DNA from: Blastobasis lacticolella | Taxonomy: Eukaryota > Arthropoda > Insecta > Lepidoptera > Blastobasidae | DNA: 64,000 nucleotides | Direction of reading: 5' to 3' | Assembly: GCA_905147135.1 (NCBI GenBank) | Contig: LR990045.1 | Location: forward strand, 15,414,173-15,478,172 | Shown: in pieces, positions 13,201-25,200 of the stretch | Position numbering within the stretch: the stretch's first letter is position 1 | How the letters are laid out: each line of letters opens with the position of its first letter | The notes under the pieces: generated by a model | What the model saw: only the letters and a program-made list of their open reading frames with translations | Database searches by the model: none | Told to the model about the DNA's origin: nothing | Program-made: the position numbers and the translations under genes

Positions 13201-16200
13201 CTGGTGGTAAGTGACGATGCGGTCTATGATGGAGCATGCCTGTCTAGGAACAGCCTATTTACTCTAGCCTTAAAGGCATCCAGATTATATTGATCAGGGA
13301 ACACACTCGCAGGCAACGCATTCCACTCCTTAGCCGTACGCATTATAAAAGTCGAGCCAAAGCGGCTCGTGCGGATAGTTGGAAGATCCACGACATAAGG
13401 ATGAAGCGCTCGCTCGGATCGCGTCTCCCGATGGCGGAAAGGGGCCGGCGGAATGAGGTGGTGCAACTGCTTCGCACACTCTCCGAAGTGCAACCTGTAG
13501 AAAACCGATAAACGCGCAACCCTACTCGTTGCTACGCCGATGCTCGAGGCTCTGCAGCTTAGCCTCAATTAACTGCGGATCACAAATTAATCTCTTTGCC
13601 CGTTATTCCACCGAATCCAAAGCAGCCAGTTGGTATTTGGCTGATCCATCCCAGAGGTGGCAACAGCACTCCATGCAAGATCGGACTTGTGCTTGATATA
13701 ATTGAAGCAACTGCCTTGAAGTGAAGTACCGCTTGACCTTCGAAAGGATTCCAAGTTTTTTTCTTGGCTGTTCGATGTACTGTCCAAAGTTGAGATGTAT
13801 GATGTCCCCAATGTTTTCCAGGTTCCTATGGGTATTTCGTCATGGGAAATGGTCTTCCCGTTCTTCGAACGGGCCAGACACCCCTACACCTCAACAAGGG
13901 TAATCGGCGTATCAAATCAAAGTTTGCAGGAAGTTGTGGTGGTGGCACGAATGTGTTGACCTTGTTAGACAGCTCCTTGAAATGACAGCTCTTCACAGCA
14001 CCAACGGTCTTTGATAGATTTGGCACTTGTCAACACACATCGTCACATCTAGGCCGGCTCGGCTCCGCGACTTGGCCAGATTGTAGATAAGCATCTGTCC
14101 CTCCACAGTATTCAACGCATCGTAGAGCCAGCCAGCGGTTTGCCCCCAAGTACATCTCCTTATCCGAAGGTGAGTTACTGTGCTGCCACTTCGTGAAGCA
14201 TGCCTTTTTGTCCCTTACTGCTTCCTGCACCTCATCATTCCACCATCCCTTGTTTAGTCTTTGGTCGCCTTTCGATGAGCCGTGTACTGTTCATCCGAGT
14301 TTGAGGATGGATTTCTAATAATGGCACCTAAATTATTGAAGGTTTTGCCATGCCGTCCACTATTAAATTATATGCGGAAACGGATTTATTTATTTATTTT
14401 ATTTATTTATTTCACAGTTTTACAGCATATAAATTATTATTCAAAAAGGTTACATTATTAAGTTGTAATGCCAATTACAAAACTGCAACTTATAATTTTG
14501 GTAATTAATATAGCCAGTACACCATTTAAAATACAAATAGAAAATAAAAACTAAACCAAATATAAACTTCTCTCTAAAATATAATATAAGATTCTCTCTC
14601 TGTATGGTTGTGTGTGTTTGTGTGTTTGTTTAATGTATGAGTGTGTTATCCTTCACGTGACTGGAGGTACTGTATAACCCTTTTTGTAAATTGTGCTCGG
14701 CTAAGATGGATATAAAAATAGAATGGGTAGAATGGTTGAAATGGCCTGCATTCAAGTTTAAATTAAACTAACATTTGCAATACATTGCTTGGACTATACA
14801 GAAGAGGTTTTTAGTTTTTGTACTTACTACATCTATATTTTGATATTAGCTCTTTAAGCCCTTCATTTTGATACCCCACTCAATGAGTTTAAAAAAAAAT
14901 ATCTTCATGCTATGGCGCCAAAAAACGTCATTTTTATTTAAAAAATTAATACTCATCTAAGGAGACTTGGGTTTTAAGACGGGTCTAACGATACCTTAAC
15001 TGTCGTTATCCACCCAGCCATTTGGAAGATTTAAGATAATAAAGAAATTTACATATAAACTAACATACATACATACAAGATACGCGCAAAAAACATAACC
15101 CTTCATTGCCAGTCGGGTAATAAAATACAAGTGGCATATATACTATTGTTGTAAAACCTTGACCAGTGCCACACCATCGGTTAACCTAGTCCACTGGTGG
15201 AGTTATCGACTAGTTTCTTAGCTAGTGGTCCTGTCACGTAAAAGGAACGCTGAACCATATATGGAAGGCGGATCTGTCTGCCCCTTCATACTTGACCACA
15301 AAATTCCTATTATTTCTGTTAAACTTCAACCAAACGTTCATCTTTTGACCGGCGGGTAGATAGGAAGATTTAAGATACTTACTAGCTATTAGTGATGTTA
15401 ACTTCTATTCGTTTTAACTCTCTGTGGTAGGTCGACCAGGCGCACGGCGTGGAGTGCGCGCAAATCATCTTAGTGGTGGTACTCGCCTCGGTACGCGGTA
15501 GTACGGACTCTTCCTCAGCCTCGTGCACTGCGCGCTGGAAATGGCAGAAAAGTATTCTGAGACGGTTGTCGCTTGTATAGGTTTCAAGACGGAGGGTAGG
15601 GGTTCTAGGGATACAATACATTGTAAGAGGACTAAGAGGTTTGTTATTACCGTAGCGGGTGGAACGATGTAGTCTTTGCCTACCTCTTGAAGAAACAATT
15701 TGGATTTAGCTATCAGTCAGGGTTTGCTGCCTCGGTAATAACTAACGAGAATAATTTTCGAAGTTATTTTTTATAAAATTATATTGATATTAGTCAGTGA
15801 TTACGTAAACGTAAGTAAAAGGTATGGGAATTACACTCACGACGACGACGAGTTCAATGGCTTCCCCAGTGCCCAGACTTCACGTTCGTGCGCACCCGAT
15901 TCCTATGGGTCCGATGAAGTTTTAAAAGCCTTCTCTGCCACTTGCAACTTCAAGTAGTGTTTAATTTGTAGGCGTTCAGGCTTGCATAGCGAGTCCCACA
16001 TCACCAACCGGCCGGCCGCGCGGGTATACTACAACCTTCCCATCGTTGTCCTCCGGAGGGTGCTTGCGGTAAGCGCAAAAAAAAAAGTTATTTTGTATGT
16101 TCGTATATTGTTATGGTTTCTTAAGTAGGCAACACACGTACGAACTTAAAGTACGCGGATTTTAAGTTCACTAACTTATCCGGCTCGCTTTTTTATGAAT

Positions 16201-19200
16201 TCCGTAAATAATCCGTTTCAATAGCTTCGAAAATCAGTCATTTTCGCAATCGAAAACCATTAAGTTAATTGAACTTAAACTAATTTATGCACAAAACGCA
16301 ACAGCACGAGATACATCACAAAAAATATCGGCTCGCAGCTCGCGGCGCTGACAGACGCGCGAGCCGTAGCCGCGAGTCGCGAGCTACGAGCAAAATTAAC
16401 GCAGGCTAACTTACTCGGCGGTTTTAAAGTACGCGTACACTCGAGCAAGCAAGGTCGTCGAGTCACAAGTTCGCGTACTTACTCGACGTCTGTCAGCTAC
16501 TTAAGAAATGTATGATATTGACATGATTATTGACAACGACAAAACAAATATACCTACCTAGTTTTAATGATCTCCCAATTCCAGGAAATAGCAATTCCAC
16601 ACAAAAATAAATTAATCATATAGTTCTAGGTGGGCTGCCTCTAAATCATTAGTCGTACGCGTAAGTAACAGAATTGGTTGGTGGGCGCGTGAGATTTTAC
16701 CCCATGATTACCCCTACTACACTACCCGATACCACATAGCTTTTATGTCTGGCTGTCTGCTGACGGCTGCCATTAAAAAAGACAAGTAAATAATTTCTTT
16801 ACCTACGTACAGTCTTCATCTTATCGTTTCAATAATCAATAGGTTAACTTAACATTATTTATTTATTATTAGGTACTTATATTTTACCAGACCAAAACCG
16901 AGTAACGCGAATGGCACTGTCAGAAGTACAGTAGGTAATAATACAGTTCGTAAAAAAGGATATTTGCATATTTTATTCGTTTAATTTAAATTGGTTGACA
17001 AAGTTCGAAAGTTTATCGAAATGTCATTGCGAGTACTTAACGTACATACGTCAATGCATTTCTTTTGTATTGTTCCACAATTTCTTCGTTTACTGAGGAA
17101 AGATAATAAAATATCATTGATTAGGTACCTACTTATAACCCTTTATCTTTTGACGCAATATACGATTGACATGTGAACTTACACTTAGTGATATGCCATT
17201 CACGATCATTATGCATTAAGCAAAAACATAACAGATTAATAACGACTCTTGCACTACTTATATGATATGCTGCTAATTACTGTTTGTATGAACACTATAC
17301 GATTGTTTAGGATAATGTTACAGTTAAACCACAAAACAAGGAAATAGCTACATAAATATAGGTACCTAAGTACAAACAAGTGTCCCGTAAAACAACATCA
17401 AATCAACTGTAAAAGTATTCCAGGTGACAACCATTTCCAGAATTCCCAAATCGAAGAAGAACAGTTAGTGCACAAAAATAACTATTTTGGCAGCATGTTT
17501 TGCCGGTTTCCGGCAACTGATATCGGCTTGACGTCGATTCGGGAGCTATACGAGCCATATTCCAAATGACCAACACTGACTGACATTTCAACTCCCAGCT
17601 GGAAATCTGGCGCACAGAGCAAACTTTGATCAGGTTAATTATACTTCGAAAATCAACCTCATAGGTTCCATCCGAAAATCAATATTATAGACAATCCTTT
17701 TTCGGGATTAAGTTTGTATCTGTTTATAATATTTCAGAATTCTCTAAGGCGAAAATAATGGAAAAATACAAATAAAACAATGAATCATTAAAATAAATCA
17801 GTGATGCGTAAATATACCTACAATATCACTATACTACATCAAAACAGAATGAAGCCATCAAACGGTGGGCGTTGTGTGATGCGACGTCATCACCTTTGAC
17901 CTATAGTCGCTGCGTACGCGCCGCCTTGATAGTATCCGGCCGCCACAGACCACGTAGCCCTTAAAACTTAACAAGTCACACTGGAACTTGCATCAGCATA
18001 CGGTCTTTACAACCAATAATCAACATGCAGTTATGATTTCGTTACCGAATCACACAGCACAGGCCATTATTTTTAGATTTTAACCGCCCCTCTGAAAAGT
18101 TGGAATCACCGACGTATTGCTGCTGAAATCGCAATGTAAACTTGTAGGTGTACCTACGTTCACAATGATAGAGACAGTTTTAGTCAATATAAAATATAAG
18201 AAAATATTTTGCGATGCTTGACTACGTAAAATGTAAATTTCTGCCTGTGCAAAGCCAACTTAGGACAAAGCGGTGCGGCGTCGAGATGTTGGCCGCTCGG
18301 CAGATTGAAAGGATCCATGAATGAAACCGTACCGACCACAGTACATTGCCTCAGCGCAGAGCAAGTCTATTGACAATCAGAAACATAAACAAAATGCAAC
18401 AACAAACATCAGTATCTAGTGTTTAACGTAGCTAAAATAACAGAATCCATAGGAAAGCCAATCCTAAACGTAAGTATTCCTATTACCCACCAAATTCTCT
18501 TAAACACCATTGCTTGTATCTTTACATACATAGTATAAAACAAAGTCGCTTCCCGCCGTCTGTCCCTACGTATCTATGTACGCTTAGATCTTTTAAACTA
18601 CGCAACGACATTTAATACGGTTTTCAACAATAGACTGATTCATAAGCAAGAAAAAAAGGGTAGGTAAATTAGGTATACGCGAACGAAGTCGCGCCGGGTC
18701 CACTAGTACAATTGTAAAATGATGACAAGCTCAAAGCAAAGTTTATTTAACTGCTCTTAACTTAACGCGCGTATATTATTCAGAAAACGTTCGCCAGTAT
18801 TAATTTATTTTGATCAGTTTGTCAAAATCTGAAGTCTTTCCACAATATATCTAAAGATTTATTGCATACTAGGCTGTCAGCGATAGATTCAAATATCTAC
18901 TTGTACGCGACTCAAATAATCCACAGCTCCACAGCCAACTAACACCAAAGATTAACATTGTCATATTTAAGAATACGTATACATTCGCCAAGAGGTTATG
19001 GTTAAGTAAGACCACCGCAGCTGCCAGCCGAGCTATGGGCTGGAGTAAACAGGAAGCAAACAGGGTCGATGACATGTTTGTTCATCTCTATCCACGCGTG
19101 AGCCCTGCGTAGTAATATTTTCCACTCAGTCGGAGTACCCGCGTAAACATGAGGCCAAAAGAGGCTGGCGCAATATGGCAGAGGTACGAGTAACGCTACA

Positions 19201-22200
19201 AATCACAAGTGTTTTTATGGTTTAAACTTTTTTTAACGATTTTTTGCTAAAAATACTGACTGTAAAACGTGCGTGCTTTTTAATACGTTACCCCACTATC
19301 GCTTCACCGCTTCTCGGTAACAGACTGACAGCCAATCCACAAATCCACTTACAGTTTTTTTACCTGACTGCGACAGTAGAGGGGTCATGTTTTTCGATAA
19401 TGTATGTCTATTTCTTTGGCACGGGCTACAGCCCAAATGTTGAATGGATTTTAACATACGAGATGTTGTTATTCGTCTTTGTCGCGCGAGTAACACTGGG
19501 TACATTTAATATTTAAAAAAGTTAAATTGGCGGATTTTAGATGTCAATGTGACTATACATTTAAGAAAAATTTTTGCTTTTTAGGTTTTACCAGCAGTCG
19601 AGGTAGCAAAAAAATTACAATTAGAATATGTGTTAATAAATAGTCAATACCAATATCGATACAAATTAGTTTGTTGGTAAAATACATGGTTACAGTAAAT
19701 TAAACACAAAGTAATCTCCACACTAGGACAAGAGGCCATGAAAATCTGAAATTCTGAAAATACAGACGTAGTGTAATTACGGTGTTTTATGGCGTGGTTA
19801 CAATAATGTTGTGTAATAACAGAACTGAAAATCGTAAAACCAGTGGTTGCAACTGTAGAGAGAAATTATTATGTAATCAGAGATTTCGACTTAGTCTGAC
19901 TGTAATAGACAGGAACTAAAAATTTTACAAGGTAGTATTTGTTATATTTTCATTATTTAGTTAGTATTAATACTAACAATTTACATTGTAGTTAGTATTA
20001 TTATAAATTGGCGTGTGTGTGTGATTGTGGCTTCTAGTGGGCAACCCTTAGCAGATCTTCAATTTCTGTAAAGGACAGGGCAAATAGCCATGTGGTTAAC
20101 AGTTTCCTCGCCTCCCAGGCCTAGGACGATTTTATGTCGCAGGTTTATATATAGGAGAGGTGTTTTGAAGGTGAGGTATTTCTTAGCAAAGACAGTATTT
20201 TTACTGGTGTTCCCTCCAACACCATTCGGTATACTCTCATACTAATGATTATAGAATATGAGAGGTAAGGTAAGAAGTAGACGTAGGACGTGCAATTTAT
20301 TATGTTTTAATATTAGCTTATTTACGGGTTTGGCACTTGTTCAGTGCCTTTCATTTTATTACCACATAACAAATATATATTATTAGTACCTAGGTATTAG
20401 CTAGTTGTATGTAGCATTTTTTTTTGATCTGTGGTAGTTGTAGGTACAACTGTTGTACGTTTTTTGCGTGCATTATACGAGTATATATGTATAATGCACG
20501 TAAAAAATGTTTTCAGCTGTGCTTTTGTGTTGTGTAGTACCTACAACAATGTTGTTCTACAACGTAAAAGTATAGGTGCATAAATTGTTTTCCTTACAAG
20601 TGTGTTGAAAAACGAAGAAACTCGTGTCGTAGAGGGACAATACTCGTGAATCGTGGTGTTTCTAGCGGTCGGAAAATTAACTAAATTGGTCAGCAAGTAT
20701 TGTTATATTGGGCAGCCTTACAATTGACGTCACAGATACAGGAAATTATGTACCTATATCTGCAGCAATATTAATAATAGGGCAGCAAATCGTGATTAGG
20801 ATTGTATAAATTTTAACATAACTCTAGATGGTAATGTATTAATTGTCCAAGCCCGAAACTTTGTACGATTATAATGCTAATTTTAAAGTATAAAAAGAAA
20901 TACGTATTTCTTTTTATACTTTAGAATTAGCATTATAATCGTACAAAGTTTCGGGCTTACGTTAAAGAAATAACAGAAAAAACTCTTAAAAATGTCGAAA
21001 AAAGCATGTTTCATATGTATGTGTGTTGCAGTTCAGACAAAGTTTAGAGGTACAGTTGTGATAACAGGTCATCATCTTGGCGTTAATGTCCCGGTTGTGC
21101 TCTCGCGCACGAGGGCCCGGGGTCCGCCTTGACCATGATCCAGAATTCGACAGGTCAGGTAATTACAGTGGAGCGACTGCCATCTGACCTCCATGACCCT
21201 GCGCTATCAGGGAAACCTGACCAGATTGGATCATGGTTACACATCCAGTCGCCTGAATGTGCAGGTTTCATCACGATGTTTTCCCTCACCGTAAGAGCAT
21301 CGGTTAGTATCAACTAATGTACATAACTCAGAAAACAGTCATAGGTACATGGCCGGAGCGGGATTCGAACCCGGGACCTCTGGCTTACGAGTTGCATACT
21401 CTAACCGCTCGGCCACCGACGCTCTCGAGTTGTGATAACAGGTATTGTTTGGTAAATCATTTTGAACTTTAAACAGTTCTTAAATGAACAATATTTTTTC
21501 ATAGTAAGCTTTTATCGAGCATTCTCTATGATCAGTCTGAGTACTTGTCACGACTAATCAAACGAGACCAAGCTCGATGGGTTTACCATGCGTAGTTTAG
21601 GAGTTCCTATGGCCACCTTCCGTCTCCATCATCAGATCAGCTCGATGGTATCATACATAGCATTGTCACCAAACTTACAAAAGTATGCAAAATTTCAGCT
21701 CAAATGTTAAAAGTGAAAAAGAGTCCCCATTAAAAAGTGAAAAAATATGTCAGCAATGTTTTAAACTATCGCCGTTATTATTATACATTTTAAAGGTATG
21801 TTCCGGGTATCCTACCGCATACCTTTGTTGACGAGTAGCCCGATAGTTAGACACAGTTGCATGCATCATGGTCACGGGACGACTGGACGGGACGCACATG
21901 CATGCATGGGCTACTCGTCAACAAAGGTACGCGGTAGGAAGTACGGAACATACCCTTAAAATATGGCAGTAGGTACTTTAAATTAGCTAAGCAAGATACC
22001 GCGGTTAATAAACACAATAGTTATGTTTTTGTGGCCTTATTCGCCAACTGAAAATAGTTGGCGGATAAGCCCTAAAACAAAATTAGTTTCATTTTTAAAT
22101 ATGTCGTAACCACCAAATATAAAATTTCATTAGGGTGTAAGCGGTGTAAAAATACTTAATTTATAATTTTTTGGTGGTTACGACTCTGATATGTTCATAT

Positions 22201-25200
22201 GTAAACGATTATTCTCGCAAGGTACGTACAAAAACATAAAATCAGCATCAGCTGATGTCAATTACAAATTATATCACCAGCATCAGCATCCGCTGACGTG
22301 ACAAAATTCTGCATCAGCAACAACCCTGATACAGAGGGCCAGACGACAGGAAGCGACTTTGTTTAATACTACCTATGTATAGATTTTGAAGTGCGCACGC
22401 GCCGCCGCGCCAGCCGCAGTGGCCCCTCTTTATTTACTACGAAGTGACTCATAATTCCACAAAAGCACCGTGAAACTATCAAACACACTTCAAAAATAGA
22501 ATCACTCATAGACAAATGTTGTACGTACGTAATAATAAGTTTGCCGTGTTTACGGTGTACGACTTATTACCATAGACGTGTTACCATTCAAACCATCATT
22601 AGATATTGTATATTTAAATTAAATCAAAGTCGAACTCCGCGTCTGTCTGTCTGTTCGCAATAAACTCAAAAACTACTGAATGAATTTTCATGCGGTTTTC
22701 ATCAATAGACACAGTCATACCTGCGGAAGGTCTAAGTGTATAATTTGTTAAGATTACTACCCGTGCGAAGCTGGGGCGGATCGCTAGTTATCAATAATTA
22801 CATCATGGCCATAGGATAAAATGACAAGAAACGAAACCGTAAATCTTAAAATATGTAGAAAACGACTTTATTCGAATGTACGAAAACCGCCGCGGAGTCC
22901 TATCGATTTTAGTGTCTGCAACTCGAAGGAGAAAATTACACTGTCACGCGTCGCTCATGAATTTATAACAAGCACTTGCTTTCAATAGACGAGCGGCGCC
23001 GGGCTGCGGCCGTCAATCATTTCGGTGCCGTTGATTTATGAAGAATGCATTTTCATAAAATCTTGTAAGTCACGTTTCGACTCATTCTTATGCTGTTTCT
23101 TACCCCATGAAATATCAAGATCGGTAGGATGTGGGCATGGGCACCTGCCTATAAGAACATATTTTACATAGACCCTGTTTTTGCTATAAGAAGCTATATC
23201 TAGTCAATATTTTTCAAAAGTCAATTTTTTTATTTTTCAATTAATTAATATTCGGCTCGTTTTTTGCGCAGGACGTTCACTGCTGGACATAGGGCCTCCC
23301 CACACGAATTTAGTACATAACACATAGGCCCCCAAGCAAAGATATTGTTTAACAATAAATAAATCAAATTAACCGAATTTTTTGATAGTCTGACTAATCT
23401 ATTTAATTGATTATTTATTTTACTAATATTTTGCCGATAGTCTCTGACTACCCCTATGGGATACGGCTGTGAGTGTATACCGATGCATTTATGTATGTAT
23501 GTAAGTGGGTATACTAAGGGAACGATTTCGTGAAGTTCGATTTACGATACAAGAGAATTTATTTTAAGAAACCTCCTAATTTTTTTAGTCGTTACAGTGT
23601 AGAATATGACACCTTCCGGCCAGGTGCAGCTTTACTATTTGCGAAAGGCTACAAGTGGAACCTAGATAAAGCCAGCCGAAGACAGGGTGCATTAGCATTT
23701 GTTGGAGATGGCTCACACAGTGGCCGGTGATGACACCGCTTTTTGGGTGGGTTGGGATTGACAATTTCTTTTGCCTTTAACCTTTGTAATAAGTATACGG
23801 GGAACAAAGTCGTTCAATTTGGTTTAGGATGCAAAAGAATCATCTATAGTACGCCAGCCTTTATTAGAGACTTTAAATGGAGGTCAACTGATTTTAAGAA
23901 ATACCGCCCAATTTTCTTAACATGGTTTCTAAATGAAGGTCTGTCAATTTTAACAAACACCTCCCAATTTTTTTAACATATCTTCTAAAAGACGGTTTAC
24001 CAATATCAACAAATACCTCCCAATATTTTTAACATGGCTTCTAAATGAAAGTTTAATGATTTCAACAAATACCTCACAATTGTTTTAACATTCTAGAATG
24101 AATTATGTAGTACGCCTTACGGCCAGTTGGAGTTAAGATTTGCGGAAAGCTGGTGGAGGTTGGATGCGGCAAGCTAAGGACACTTCTTTAGGGAGGAATA
24201 TATCCAGCAGTGGACTATCATGATGATTTTCGGGTGGGTTGGAGATCGCAATAGAATATACCGCTGCCCATTTTCTAATCGAAGGACCTACCTGGTTTGT
24301 CTTGTCATACATTCGTCACCTGATAAGACCTTATACGACCCTCCAAAGAGCGATGGGTCGGTCCATATTTCAATGCACTCAGTCGGTAGGCTCTGTATTT
24401 CTACTCTTCGTATCACTACATGGACATTCGAGCTTTTGCAATAGGTAAGTTGTTGTTAAACACTTCTATTAGATTGTAAAATAAATGATAAATTAAATTA
24501 ATTATAAAAACATTACATGTGCGGGTAGCTGGATCCTATGACGAATATTACTACTCTCCCGCAGCGATTGGATATTGATTGGATTAGAAATGTATTTTTT
24601 CAGTCCAGTGGACATCTGACATGAAGGAAAGTGATGGGGTGATTGGCTCATTCTACTTACAGTTAATACATAACACACCCCTTTTTCCCGTACGGGTAAG
24701 CAGAGACTACTAGCTACGGCCCTCACCAACTCTTCGATTCATATCATTAGTTGGCAGATTTTACATATATTGAAATATAATGAAAATACCTATTTATTAT
24801 CCAATGACGATTCCTATACGTAGGTAAACGATAATAGTGGACTACCCCTTAATTAAAACAATTACTTAGCCCAACTTTGAATAAAGACTTCTCACTTTCT
24901 TTTCTATAGAAGACTCGCCATTCTTTATTTAAAACGATTAAATTGCAGTAATACTAAACAGACCCTTTAAATAAAAGCCATTAACGGCACCGACGCGCGA
25001 CGGCGGCGGCGGCGGCATGCTAACCTACCTTCATTTCAGTACGCTATAAAATATTTCATCAAACCTAATGTTTCTATAAAACGAACTTTGAATGAACACT
25101 TTCAATAGCCATAAACTCGCATAACAGGGTAACAGTTTCTAGGCAATAAACTTGAATGCAATGGCACTAAAGCCGTTAAAAGGAATTATTTTAGGAGCAC

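Noticed and set aside
15382..15621. 79-codon minus-strand open frame taken alone as a gene
   Set aside because: Strong internal acceptor and donor sites show that only 15534-15383 is exonic; the rest is intron read-through.
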